A stretch of 64,000 nt of DNA from Pseudomonas sp. Au-Pse12 (GTDB lineage Bacteria; Pseudomonadota; Gammaproteobacteria; Pseudomonadales; Pseudomonadaceae), in assembly GCF_021341665.1 (NCBI RefSeq), contig NZ_JAJTTH010000014.1:82961-146960 (forward strand), given 5' to 3'. The position numbers and the translations under genes are program-made. The notes under the pieces were generated by a model, which searched no databases, was not told the DNA's origin, and was given only the letters and a program-made list of their open reading frames with translations. Positions 17,916 to 26,559 of the stretch are shown here, piece by piece. Position 1 is the stretch's first letter. Each line of letters starts with the position of its first letter.

Positions 17916-18422
17916 TCAGGCTTGCTCGGCGGGAGCGGCATTCAGGCCCAGTTCACCCAGAACCCGACCGCGGGACTCGTCGTCGGCGAGCACCCCTTCG
18001 ATGGCCTTGCGAAAGGCCGGCGCATTGCCCAATGGCCCTTTGAGCGCCACCAGGGCGTCACGCAGTTCCATGAGCTTTTTCAGTTCCGGAACCTGCTCCA
18101 CCAGGCTGGCCGGGTTGAAATCCTTCATCGAGTCGACGCGCAACTGCACCGCCAGCTCATCGCTGCCACCGTCGTCCTGAAGGCGGTTGGGCACGCTCAG
18201 GGTCAGGCGCAGTTCCTGCTTGGCCAGGACCTCGTCGAAGGTCATCTTGTCGATGCTGATGGGTTTGCGATCCTCCACCTTGCGTTCATCCAGACGCTGG
18301 GTGTAATCGCCAATCGCCAGTAGCTTCAACGGCAGTTCAATCTCTTCCTGAGCCCCGCCGGTGGCGGGTTTGAACGTGACGTTGATACGTTCCTTGGGGG
18401 CTACGGAGCCTTCTTTGGCCAT
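17916..18422 (-). CDS. tssB: TssB (VipA) T6SS sheath small subunit
   Basis: 168 aa. Begins with the family sequence MAKEGSVAPKERINVTFKPATG and contains ELPLKLLAIGDYTQRLDER, typical of VipA. The acidic C-terminal helix region is where ClpV acts on contracted sheath in homologues. It has a strong AAGGAG ribosome-binding site and lies 33 bp after tssA. Confidence 0.97.
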   Translation of the reverse strand: MAKEGSVAPKERINVTFKPATGGAQEEIELPLKLLAIGDYTQRLDERKVEDRKPISIDKMTFDEVLAKQELRLTLSVPNRLQDDGGSDELAVQLRVDSMKDFNPASLVEQVPELKKLMELRDALVALKGPLGNAPAFRKAIEGVLADDESRGRVLGELGLNAAPAEQA

Positions 18423-18455
18423 GTCACTTCTCCTTGGGGTTGTCGGCCCTGGGGC

Positions 18456-20012
18456 CTATTCGAGTACCGCCTCGAGATCGAGATGGCACAACCTGCGATA
18501 AACCTCTTCCTTGCGCTCGCGCACTGCATGGTTCTGCGGCAACAGCTCGCAGCAGTTGTGCAGCAGGTGCAGGACTTCCAGCGCCAGGTCCGGCTCCCAG
18601 GCCTGCAGGCCACTGTCCTGCAATTGCTGGTCAAGGGTTTCCAGTTGAGTCCGGGCCAGTTCGTACTTCTTGGCCATGAAACACAGGCGGGCCAGGCTCA
18701 ATTGCCAGAAGAACCGCACGCGCCCGCCCTGGGCACTCTGCAGGCCCTGCTTGAACACCTGGACCGCCGCCTTCAGGCCATCCTTGCGCAGGGTCGGCTG
18801 CACGTCTTCCAGGGCCTGCTCCCAGGCTGGCAACTGGCTGGCGGACTCGACCTTGCGCGGCGCACTGGTGCTGTGCAGGTGGGGCAGGACGTTGGCGCTG
18901 ATCCAGCTGCGGGTCGCCGGTTCGGCAAAGGGCACGCCGTCATGGAAGCGCAACTCGACGACCCCCGGCAGTCGCTGCAGCAGCAAGGCGAAATGCATTT
19001 CCACCTCGCGCATGGCGTGCTCGGAATTGAGCTCCTGCAGGCACTCCCAGACCATGCGCTGGCCGTCGAACCAGAACGGCGCCCGAGCCAGGCTGGCTTC
19101 CAGTTCCACCAGCAGGTCGGCGTACTGGCCCTGGCTGTAGCGTTCCTGATAGTGACGCAGCTTGTCCGCCGGCAACCCGCGCAAGGCGGTGACCTGCTCG
19201 GCGTTGCGCTCGGGCACGGCGTCGATGGACAGCCACAGCAGGGTCCGATTGAGGCGCAGCGCCCGTTGGTCGGTGGCCTTCTGGCGCAGCCACCAGGCGC
19301 ACAACGACCGCGCGCTCTCCTGCTGCGCGCGCAGGGCTTTGTGCGCGTCCTTTTCGTTATCGATGGGCGAACCCGGGGTGAACAGTTGCGTCGCCGCCTG
19401 CTTGACCTGAGCCACCACGGTGCCCACGGCTCCGGGTTCCGGCTGATGGTCCGCGGCCCGGGCCACCATGCCCCGCAGGCGGCGGCAGATCGGCAACAGC
19501 AAGGGCGCGTCGTCCCCCAGTTGCAGGGTCAGGATGCCGTCCAGGCCTTCCAGTTGCTCCACCACACGGCGGAACAGCGGCAGTTGCTCCTTGATCGGCA
19601 CGTTGTCATCCAGCACCTCCTGCAGGCGCGGCACCAACCAGGCAATCGCCGCCGTGCGGGTGCGCAGCTTGAGCGGATGCACCTGATCCCAATGGTGCTC
19701 GCACAGGTGGCGCAGCATCCCCAGGCCCGCCAGCAGGCCTGGGAACGACTCGCGCTGGTGCAGGGCCCAGGTCAGCCAGGCGGCGACCCGCAGATCCTTG
19801 GATTGATGACGCAACAGGGCTTCGCTCTGTTCCTGGATCTTCAGCCAGTCGACCTGGCCGCTGGCATGCATCGACTGCGCTTTGCCCAGCTCGTTTTCCA
19901 GGGCTTCAAATTCATTGGAGAAGCGTACGTCGTCGCCCGCGAAACTGTGCTCGTGCACAAAGGACTGGGCGAGTTTGAGGTGATGGGAGTACAGCTTGCG
20001 GGAATAGCTCAT
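18456..20012 (-). CDS. tssA: TssA (ImpA-N family) T6SS sheath/baseplate assembly protein
   Basis: 518 aa. An N-terminal ImpA-related domain (about residues 20-180, with LTWALHQRESFPGLLAGLGML) is followed by a long alpha-helical C-terminal part. The size matches HsiA2 of P. aeruginosa HSI-II (about 525 aa). TssA primes tube-sheath polymerisation at the baseplate or caps the distal end. The frame is open to 20051, but the ATG at 20012 starts MSYSRKLYSHHLKLAQ and is the plausible start; its ribosome-binding site is weak. It is the first gene of the cluster. Confidence 0.92.
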   Translation of the reverse strand: MSYSRKLYSHHLKLAQSFVHEHSFAGDDVRFSNEFEALENELGKAQSMHASGQVDWLKIQEQSEALLRHQSKDLRVAAWLTWALHQRESFPGLLAGLGMLRHLCEHHWDQVHPLKLRTRTAAIAWLVPRLQEVLDDNVPIKEQLPLFRRVVEQLEGLDGILTLQLGDDAPLLLPICRRLRGMVARAADHQPEPGAVGTVVAQVKQAATQLFTPGSPIDNEKDAHKALRAQQESARSLCAWWLRQKATDQRALRLNRTLLWLSIDAVPERNAEQVTALRGLPADKLRHYQERYSQGQYADLLVELEASLARAPFWFDGQRMVWECLQELNSEHAMREVEMHFALLLQRLPGVVELRFHDGVPFAEPATRSWISANVLPHLHSTSAPRKVESASQLPAWEQALEDVQPTLRKDGLKAAVQVFKQGLQSAQGGRVRFFWQLSLARLCFMAKKYELARTQLETLDQQLQDSGLQAWEPDLALEVLHLLHNCCELLPQNHAVRERKEEVYRRLCHLDLEAVLE

Positions 20013-20326
20013 GCGCAACCACTTTCCATGCCCGCCATCCAGGCAAGGCACAAGCCGTTGTTTCGCTCTCTATTGGAGGGTTTCGCAAAGGTGGGAAGCG
20101 AAGTGCGCACTGGAACTACCGGATGTCCGTTCAGGTGGCAAAAACACTAACGGAACACCTCAGGCAAAAACATAGGAAATATCTTATATAGATACGTAAA
20201 AATCTCGAACAAATATGATTAAGTTCCTACGCGCAACTTATTGCACAGTTGAATACGTATCCTGTCGCAGATTTAATCTTTATATATTCCCTTATTAATC
20301 AAACATATATAAAACCATCCAAGCCC
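20013..20326. other. AT-rich upstream region of the T6SS operon
   Basis: About 310 bp with no supportable gene. The half nearest tssA is GC-rich; 20150-20330 is very AT-rich for this genome, with several TATATA-like runs. This is the likely control region of the T6SS operon. No perfect operator palindrome was recognised. Confidence 0.5.
20041..20057 (-). promoter_or_regulatory. Weak sigma-54-type (-24/-12) promoter candidate for tssA
   Basis: On the minus strand the sequence CGGCTTGTGCCTTGC gives GG and GC dinucleotides separated by 10 bases, the RpoN core spacing, with GGC at -24 and TTGC at -12. The rest of the -24 element matches poorly. It lies 29 bp upstream of the tssA ATG, leaving a short leader. 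The presence of the Sfa-type activator in the operon makes an RpoN promoter likely somewhere here. Confidence 0.3.
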
Positions 20327-20668
20327 TCAGCGGGCCTTGGATTTATCAGTCGCCAGCACTTTGCGCTGCTGCAGGTAAATCACCCCATCGCCGTCGAATG
20401 CAATAACGTCATTGGCGGTCAATGTTTCACCGCCGCCACGTTCATGTTTAAGCCAGCCCTCTTCCCACAAGTTGCCACTTTCATGACGCACCTGAACAAA
20501 GAAATAAGGCGGCTCGGAGCGGGTTATCTCGATGTAGTGCCCACCGTCCTCGGCGCCCTGCCACTGCGCGTTGGGATGCTCGGCCAACACATGCGCCGGG
20601 GCCTTGGAAAAATCCACCATGAACAGGGCCATTGCCAGCAACGCCAGGGCCAGTACGCCAACCGACAT
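20327..20668 (-). CDS. Hypothetical single-pass membrane protein
   Basis: 113 aa from the ATG at 20668 (AAGG nine bases upstream); a GTG further upstream at 20719 is possible. Residues 2-18 form one hydrophobic helix. The remainder is a soluble domain with HYIEITRSEPPYFFVQVRHESG and DVIAFDGDGVIYLQQRK, probably periplasmic. No family was recognised. It is oriented like the T6SS genes and lies upstream of tssA, but nothing ties it to secretion. Confidence 0.6.
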   Translation of the reverse strand: MSVGVLALALLAMALFMVDFSKAPAHVLAEHPNAQWQGAEDGGHYIEITRSEPPYFFVQVRHESGNLWEEGWLKHERGGGETLTANDVIAFDGDGVIYLQQRKVLATDKSKAR

Positions 20669-20874
20669 GAGAAAACGCCTTAACCAAATCAATCCAGAAT
20701 CTCCGTTATCATTCACCGCCCGCGACCCGTCCCGGCCGGGCAAGCGCGCATTCTGTTGAAGCGCCTCTGACTGCGCAATGAAAAGCGCAGTGGCCGCTGG
20801 CCATGCAACCTGGCCAACCTGCCAACACGCGGTTCGACGCCTCATGAGCCCCCAGCCCCCCCCAAGGATCCGTC

Positions 20875-21258
20875 ATGCGTATCACCCTCAGCGCCATCCA
20901 TGTCGAAACGTCTGACAGCCTCTGGGTCGATTTCGACAGCGCCTTCGGCGAAGGCTGCGGCCGCTGGTTGGGAGCGCCGCCACAGGTTGCGCAAGTGCAT
21001 GAGGTGGAGTTGACCCTGGAGGAAGAGTTTCGCTGGGATCACAACCTGTGGGCCGCCACCCGGGACGCGCCGCACATTCAGAGGGATCGGCAAGGCCTGC
21101 TGCTGACCGGGGAATTGCTGCGCAGGGAAGAGGACGTCGTGGCACTGGCAATTGGCCCAACCGTGGTCCTGCTGTCGCTGCAGGACGCCCCTGCGCAACT
21201 GCCCGGATTTGTCAGCCTGGTTGCGCGCGAGGTCAGCCTGTACCCGGTTGCGCTGTAA
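20875..21258 (+). CDS. Hypothetical protein
   Basis: 127 aa, acidic, with no signal peptide or membrane helix. It is rich in beta-type segments (VEVELTLEEEF-like and VVALAIGPTVVLLSLQD). AAGGA precedes the ATG at good spacing. Codon use matches the surrounding genome. It resembles small cytosolic hypothetical proteins of Pseudomonas of unknown function. It stands alone, divergent from the preceding gene. Confidence 0.65.
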   Translation: MRITLSAIHVETSDSLWVDFDSAFGEGCGRWLGAPPQVAQVHEVELTLEEEFRWDHNLWAATRDAPHIQRDRQGLLLTGELLRREEDVVALAIGPTVVLLSLQDAPAQLPGFVSLVAREVSLYPVAL

Positions 21259-21533
21259 GCCAGGGCCACCGGCGACACGCCACAGCGGGAGTATCGAGCA
21301 AGGATCCATTCAGGGAAGTGTGCAGCAGAAAAGTCGCGGGGCACGACAGGGAAAGGTGTTCGCCCAGTGCTCTGGCCTTGGCAATCCTTGCACCGGTAAA
21401 GAGCCCTTGCACCGGGCGAACGGTAGGCATTCTAGTGCAACTGACGGGGAAAGTCCGTGAGCAGATTCTGAATAAAACTGCGCAGGACGATTAACTGACT
21501 CATCCACCGACTCGCCCATTCAGCCTCGCTGCC
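21259..21533. other. Non-coding stretch with an inverted repeat
   Basis: No convincing gene on either strand. An 8-bp inverted repeat (GTTCGCCC at 21358-21365 and GGGCGAAC at 21414-21421) encloses a 48-bp segment that itself contains a repeated CCTTGCACCGG-type sequence. The meaning of this structure is unknown. Confidence 0.4.
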
Positions 21534-21659
21534 TCAATCTTCTTGGGCAGTGGTCACCTGCCGAATGTCGGTGCAGGTCACCAGCACGCTCCGGCCAACC
21601 TTGAGGGCCTTGAGGATAAACACCGTGGTGGTGTTCAGCCGCGCATCAGCCCCTGCATC
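21534..21659 (-). pseudogene. Possible 3' remnant of a decayed gene
   Basis: On the minus strand an open stretch of about 40 codons ends in TGA at 21534 and reads like real protein (segments LNTTTVFILKALKVGRSVLV and TCTDIRQVTTAQED). It begins right after the stop of the lipocalin-like gene, without a start codon or ribosome-binding site of its own. It may be the C-terminal scrap of a lost gene. The parent family was not recognised. Confidence 0.3.
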
Positions 21660-21668
21660 ACAACCCCG

Positions 21669-22754
21669 TCAATAACCGGTCATTTCCAGATAGCCGCTGC
21701 CGCTGTGGCTGCCACTGAACTGCAACGGCCCTTCCCAGTAGGGAATGCTCAGGTTCATCCAGGCTTGGGGGTTCAAGGCCCGGGTGGTGATATCCAGCCC
21801 CTTGGCGGGAATCTGCAACTGCCAGGCCGTGGGCAGTTGCCGCCCCTGGACCGTGGATTGGCTCAGCGGGGTCAGCTGGATCTGCTGCCGGTCCAAGGCC
21901 TGGGTGTGGCCGTCGGCGCTGATCCAGGTGCCGGTGATGTACGGCGCCTTGGCCCGCTCGCGGACCCGGAACAGCATCAGCCGCTCGCCACTGTCCAGGT
22001 GCAGGGAAAACCAGTCCCAGCCGCTCTGGTCGGCAGCCAGGGGCTGGCTGCTCCATTCGCGATCGAGCCAGGCCGGGCCGCTGACCTGATAGCGCTGGCC
22101 ATCGATCTGCAACTCCCCCGAGGCCTGGAAGAACGGCTGGCTGTAGTAGTAGGACGCCTGCCCCTGGTCAGACTTGCGGCTGTAGCCGCCCTCGCCCTGC
22201 AGCACCAGTGGCCGACTGCTGGACAGCTGCAGGCGGTAGGCGAACCCCGGCCCCGCAGCCTGCACCTGCATCCGCGCCAGCGGGTCGCCGGAGGGGTTCA
22301 AGGTGCGCAATTGCCAGTCATCGATCCACGCCTGGAACGGCTGAGCAACCACCCCGGCCTGGCCCACGCCGCCGCGGGCATAACGCTCGGCGGCCTGGTG
22401 ACTGTGAGCCGAGGTGGCCGCCGCATGGCCCAGCCAGACCAGCGGCGCGCCCCACCCCGACTGTTCGGGAGCGGCGCGCAGGGCACTGCGAAACAGCGTC
22501 CATTGCACACCGAAATGCCGACCCTGCGCGTCACTCAAGTCCGCCGTGAGGTACCACCACTCGATACGAAAGCCGTCATGGGCGCCGTGGTCGGCGGGAA
22601 AGCTGAAGCGCCGCCCCGGCAGCACCGGGGTGAAGGCTGCTGCCTCGCTGCCCAGCCCGGCAAACCCCTGGGGCGGTTCGGCGGCAGGTTCGCAACCAGC
22701 CAGCAGGGCCAGCAGCAGCCCGGCCAGAGCCCTGCTCAAGCGATCAATCTTCAT
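21669..22754 (-). CDS. CrtC/AttH-type lipocalin-like lipoprotein
   Basis: 361 aa. The signal peptide ends in lipobox LLAGC, so it is a lipoprotein. The mature part belongs to the carotenoid 1,2-hydratase/AttH (lipocalin-like) superfamily: GFRIEWWYLTADL near residues 60-72, GPAWLDREWSSQPL with SGWDWFSLHLDSG, and RVRERAKAPYITGTW. Partner ABC systems of this family are thought to handle hydrophobic compounds, but the substrate is unknown. The ATG at 22754 has GAGGA upstream and overlaps the permease stop by 11 bp, so the three genes form one operon. Confidence 0.85.
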   Translation of the reverse strand: MKIDRLSRALAGLLLALLAGCEPAAEPPQGFAGLGSEAAAFTPVLPGRRFSFPADHGAHDGFRIEWWYLTADLSDAQGRHFGVQWTLFRSALRAAPEQSGWGAPLVWLGHAAATSAHSHQAAERYARGGVGQAGVVAQPFQAWIDDWQLRTLNPSGDPLARMQVQAAGPGFAYRLQLSSSRPLVLQGEGGYSRKSDQGQASYYYSQPFFQASGELQIDGQRYQVSGPAWLDREWSSQPLAADQSGWDWFSLHLDSGERLMLFRVRERAKAPYITGTWISADGHTQALDRQQIQLTPLSQSTVQGRQLPTAWQLQIPAKGLDITTRALNPQAWMNLSIPYWEGPLQFSGSHSGSGYLEMTGY

Positions 22755-25224
22755 GGGCAAAGGTCCTCAGCAAGTCCGCCGGTTGCGCACGCTGCAAACG
22801 CAGCAGCGGCCAGGCCGATGCCAACAGGGTCGCCAGCATGGCCAGGCCCAGGAGCTGCAGAAGCTGCCCGGGGAACACCCGCAACGGCAAGCGCCAACCG
22901 AAGGCCTGGACGTTGATCACGCTGTCCAGGCACCAGGCCAGGACGATGCCCAGAGGCAGCGCCAGCGCCAGGGTCAGCAGGGCCAGCAACCAGGTCTGGC
23001 CGAGGTTCAGCAGCATCAACTGACGCCGCCCCACGCCCAGGGCCCAGAGCGGCGCCAACTGGCCCAGGCGGCTCTGGCTCTGGGTCAGCAGGCTGATGAA
23101 CAACGCCACCCCGGACACTCCCAGGGTCAGGCTGTTGAGGGCCGCGGTGGCGGCGAAGGTACGCTCGAAGATCTGCTGCGACCAGCCCTTGAGCCGGGCC
23201 TGATCGACGATCCGACTGTCATCCAGGGCGAACCGCTGCTGCACGGCACTGATCAGCCCCGGCATCGCCCCGGGCGCCAGGCGCAGGTTGAAACGGCTCG
23301 GTGTCAGCTGCGGCCAATGCTCCAGCAGGTGCCTGGCATTCACCAGCAAATGGCCCTTGGGGTTGCCGTAGTCGGCGTAGATCGCCACCACTCGGGGCGC
23401 CCACTGGCCGGTCGGCACCGGCAGGCTCAAGCGATCGCCGGGGCGCACCTTAAGGCGCCGGGCCAATTGCTCGCTGAGCATCAGGGTGTCCTGGCCCGCC
23501 AGTTGCTCCCAGGGCCCGGCGCCGTCGGTTTCCAGCAATGGCCAGTGCTGACGATAGTTGGGATGGTCGATCACCCCATACAGGTCCGCCGGCCAGCCCT
23601 GCACTTGCACCGGCACCTGCCAGCTGGGCAGCAACGCGCTCACCTGCGCCTGTTGCGGCAGCCAGTCCAGCAACTGCCGGGCCTGCTCCGGGCTTTGCGG
23701 GTTGATGTACAGCTCGGCGCTCAGACGCTGCTCCAGCCAGTCGTTGAAGGTCTGGCGAAACCCCGCGGTCATGCTGCCGGCGCCGATGTTCGCCGCCAGC
23801 GCCAGCAGCAGTGCCATCAAGGCCAGGCTCAATGCCGGCAACTGCTGACGGCAGTCGGCCAGAAACCACTGCCCCAGCACGCCGCGACGCCGCCCCAGCA
23901 AGGCCCCCAGCAGCGCATCGAGCAACACCGGCAGGCCCAGGGCCGCCGCCAGCAGCAAGGCCGCCATCAGCGTGAAACCGCTGGCCAGGCTGGCGCCCCA
24001 TTGCCACGCCGCCACGGCCACCAGCGCGGCCACCCCAGCCACCACGCCCTGACGGCGCAACCAGCGGGCATGGGCCTGGTGCCAGGCCTGGGGGGCGGCC
24101 AGGGCCAGCAGCGGCAGGCGCGCCGCGCGCAACAGGCTGGCGGCACCGGCCAGCAAGGCGCCCAGCAGGCTCAGGCCCATGCCGCTGAACCACCACCAAG
24201 GGCTCAGGCTCAACTGCCCCGCCACCTCGGCGCCATACAGGCCGCGCAGGCTGGCGGCGACATCCGGCAACAGCAGCCCGGCCAGCAGGTAGCCGCTGAC
24301 CACCCCGGCGACCCCGCCCAGCAACGCCAGCGCTCCCAATTCCAGGGCCAGACTGAAGATCAGCAGCCGCGCACTGACCCCGCAGGCGCGCAGGGTGCGC
24401 AACAGGCCGCGCCGCTGTTCCAGGGCCAGGCCGATGGCGGCATGCACGATAAACAGCCCGACCACGAAGGACAGCAAACCCAGGGCATCCAGGTTCAGGT
24501 GAAAGCTCTCGGTCAGGCGCGCCAGATTGTTCTCCGACTCGCCCGGGTGCAGCACCAGTTGCCCCGCCAGTTGCGCCGGCAAAGGCGGCGCCTGGGCGGC
24601 AAAGTCCCGGGGCAGCAGCAGGCGGCTCAGTTGCCCCGGCTGCTCGAGCACCTGCTGGGCAAAGCCGATGTCCATCAACAGCAGCCCCGGGGCCATGTCC
24701 GCCTGCACCTGCAGCGGCGGCAACAATTGGCCATTGCTGGCCTGGGGCTGCTGGCCCTCGCGGTAGCCGAGGCTGGCCAGGGTCTGCGGGGCGATCCAGG
24801 TGCGCCCCGGCGGGCTGAAGAATTCGACCACCTGCTGCAATTCCAGGGCCTTGCCGGCGATTGCCGAACCCGCAGGCAACGACAGCGGCTCGATGCCCAT
24901 CAACTGCAGGCGCAGGTCGTCATGCCCGCGCAACTGCACCCGCCCTTGCAGCACCGGCGACACCGGCCAGCCCGCGCGGCGCAGGTCGACGAACCCTTGC
25001 TGGCTAAAGCTTGTGCCAGTGGCCGTGCCCAGGCTGGCCTGGGGCTCACCGCCAATCAGTTGGCTGGCCCGGGCGTAACTGTCCCGGGCCTGGCTGTTGA
25101 GCGCCAGGACCCCGGTCAGCAGGCTGGTGGCCAGCCACAACCCGGTGAGCACACTGAAGAACTGCACCGGGTGCCGGCGCCAGTGGCTCAACAGCGCCTG
25201 CAAAGTGCCACGCAGCACCCGCAT
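22744..25224 (-). CDS. FtsX/MacB-type ABC transporter permease, duplicated domain
   Basis: 826 aa integral membrane protein of the large FtsX-domain type: an N-terminal helix, a ~200-residue periplasmic domain, three helices, a central membrane hairpin, a second periplasmic domain and three C-terminal helices. Long hydrophobic runs are visible at about residues 20-42, 255-285, 305-330, 395-430 and 700-800. Such permeases act with a LolD-like ATPase and usually move lipoproteins or lipophilic molecules outward by mechanotransmission. The start ATG (25224) lies directly after the ATPase stop; the frame continues to 25257 but that extension is not needed. Confidence 0.9.
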   Translation of the reverse strand: MRVLRGTLQALLSHWRRHPVQFFSVLTGLWLATSLLTGVLALNSQARDSYARASQLIGGEPQASLGTATGTSFSQQGFVDLRRAGWPVSPVLQGRVQLRGHDDLRLQLMGIEPLSLPAGSAIAGKALELQQVVEFFSPPGRTWIAPQTLASLGYREGQQPQASNGQLLPPLQVQADMAPGLLLMDIGFAQQVLEQPGQLSRLLLPRDFAAQAPPLPAQLAGQLVLHPGESENNLARLTESFHLNLDALGLLSFVVGLFIVHAAIGLALEQRRGLLRTLRACGVSARLLIFSLALELGALALLGGVAGVVSGYLLAGLLLPDVAASLRGLYGAEVAGQLSLSPWWWFSGMGLSLLGALLAGAASLLRAARLPLLALAAPQAWHQAHARWLRRQGVVAGVAALVAVAAWQWGASLASGFTLMAALLLAAALGLPVLLDALLGALLGRRRGVLGQWFLADCRQQLPALSLALMALLLALAANIGAGSMTAGFRQTFNDWLEQRLSAELYINPQSPEQARQLLDWLPQQAQVSALLPSWQVPVQVQGWPADLYGVIDHPNYRQHWPLLETDGAGPWEQLAGQDTLMLSEQLARRLKVRPGDRLSLPVPTGQWAPRVVAIYADYGNPKGHLLVNARHLLEHWPQLTPSRFNLRLAPGAMPGLISAVQQRFALDDSRIVDQARLKGWSQQIFERTFAATAALNSLTLGVSGVALFISLLTQSQSRLGQLAPLWALGVGRRQLMLLNLGQTWLLALLTLALALPLGIVLAWCLDSVINVQAFGWRLPLRVFPGQLLQLLGLAMLATLLASAWPLLRLQRAQPADLLRTFAHED

Positions 25225-25225
25225 C

Positions 25226-25894
25226 TCAAGCCCCGCCCGGTTCGGCCAGGCGGCCACGCTGCAGGACCACGGTGCGTTGCAAACGGCTGGCCACGCGCTG
25301 GCTGTGGGTCACCATCAGCAGGCTCGTGGGGCTGTCGGCCAACAGCTCCAGGAGCAAATCCAGCACCTCGTCGCTGGTGGCCTCGTCGAGGCTGCCGGTG
25401 GGTTCGTCCGCCAGCAGCAACCCGGGTTTCGCCGCCAGGGCCCGGCCCAGGGCGACCCGTTGCTGCTGGCCGCCGGAGAGCTGCTCCGGATAGCGCCGCA
25501 GCAGGTCCCCCAGGCCCAGGCGCGCCACCAGCTGCGCCTGCCACAGCGGATCGAAGCGCCCGGCCAGGCGCGCCTGGAAGCTCAGGTTGTCTTCCACCCG
25601 CAGGCTGCTGATCAGGTTGAACTGCTGGAACACCAGGCCCACTTCAGTGCGCCGCCAATCGGCGCGCTGGCCCTCGCTCATCTGCTCCAGGTGCTGCCCG
25701 CCGATGCGGATGCTGCCGGCGTCGACCCGGTCGAGCCCGGCAACCAGGTGCAGCAAGGTGCTCTTGCCGCTGCCCGACTCGCCCATCAGCGCCAGGCTGC
25801 TGCCGTGCTGCAGGTGCAGGTCCACGCCCCGCAGCACCGCCAGCGGGCCCTGGGGCGTGGGGTAGCTCTTGAAGATGCCTTGCACCTGCAGCAT
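25226..25894 (-). CDS. ABC transporter ATP-binding protein (LolD/MacB type)
   Basis: 222 aa, the usual size for LolD-type ATPases. Walker A GESGSGKST (about residues 38-46), signature LSGGQQQRVALGRAL, Walker B LLLADEPTGSLD and H-loop MVTHS are all intact. The chosen ATG begins MLQVQGIFKSY; a longer open frame upstream runs into the promoter and lacks family similarity. It is the first gene of a three-gene operon with the permease and the CrtC-like lipoprotein. Confidence 0.93.
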   Translation of the reverse strand: MLQVQGIFKSYPTPQGPLAVLRGVDLHLQHGSSLALMGESGSGKSTLLHLVAGLDRVDAGSIRIGGQHLEQMSEGQRADWRRTEVGLVFQQFNLISSLRVEDNLSFQARLAGRFDPLWQAQLVARLGLGDLLRRYPEQLSGGQQQRVALGRALAAKPGLLLADEPTGSLDEATSDEVLDLLLELLADSPTSLLMVTHSQRVASRLQRTVVLQRGRLAEPGGA

Positions 25895-26010
25895 GGGCTG
25901 AGTCGTCCGAGTAAAGAGGGAGCCAAGGATAGCCTGAGCAGCACCGCCCCTATCGGCCCGTGCCGGTGAAATATAGTATTGCGCCACTTTTTTCCAGGCA
26001 GGACGCACAG

Positions 26011-26559
26011 ATGAACTACACCCGGGCCCAATTGAAGTACCGGCTGCAGATCGGCGCAGGCACATTGCTGTTCACCGGCGCGCTGATTTCCACGCTGTTC
26101 TCCACCCTGAAAATGCTCCACTGGCGCCTGGACAGCTACACCGCCATGGCGAGCACCATCAACCGCCCGATTCAGCAGTTCACCGTGATGGTCTCGGAAA
26201 ACACCCGGGCCCTGGACTGGTTCTGGGACAACAGCCCGACCCCCGACTTCCTGCGCCTGAGCAACGCCGTGCACTGGAAGTTCCTGCTGATCTACCTGCT
26301 GATCTTCGTCGGCGCCGCCCTGTTCGCCTCGGGCCGGATGCTGATGCGCAAGGTCGAGGCCGTGGAACCGCTGATCGAGGCCCAGCTCAACGCCCCGGTC
26401 GAGGACGGCGTGCCCGCCAGGACCCTGCAACAGCTGGAGGAGTCGACCCTGGTGGAGGCCGCGCCAGCGTTCCTCAGCCAGACCCGCCTGCTGGTGCTCT
26501 GGCCGCTGGGCGGCGCGGCGGTCTACCTGGGCCTACTGTGGATGCTGCGCATCATCTGA
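26011..26559 (+). CDS. YniB-like inner-membrane protein
   Basis: 182 aa. It has three or four membrane segments (about residues 15-35, 93-112, 155-178). It shows the E. coli YniB pattern: ALISTLFSTLKML, then FWDNSPTPDFLRLSNAVHWKFLLIYLLIFVGAALFASG. The function of YniB is unknown. The ATG at 26011 has CAGGACG upstream; an earlier in-frame ATG at 25960 lies in the divergent promoter region and is less likely. The 3' end overlaps the convergent VanW-type gene by 27 bp. Confidence 0.75.
   Translation: MNYTRAQLKYRLQIGAGTLLFTGALISTLFSTLKMLHWRLDSYTAMASTINRPIQQFTVMVSENTRALDWFWDNSPTPDFLRLSNAVHWKFLLIYLLIFVGAALFASGRMLMRKVEAVEPLIEAQLNAPVEDGVPARTLQQLEESTLVEAAPAFLSQTRLLVLWPLGGAAVYLGLLWMLRII

Noticed and set aside
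21259..21533. Small regulatory RNA candidate around the 8-bp inverted repeat
   Set aside because: No promoter or U-run terminator was found on either strand, so an RNA gene cannot be supported.
22414..25611. Very long open frame (over 1000 codons) on the plus strand opposite the ABC permease and ATPase
   Set aside because: GC-rich codon bias leaves antisense frames open. The composition is Gln/Ala/Arg/Pro-rich without domains, and the minus strand carries clear ABC motifs.
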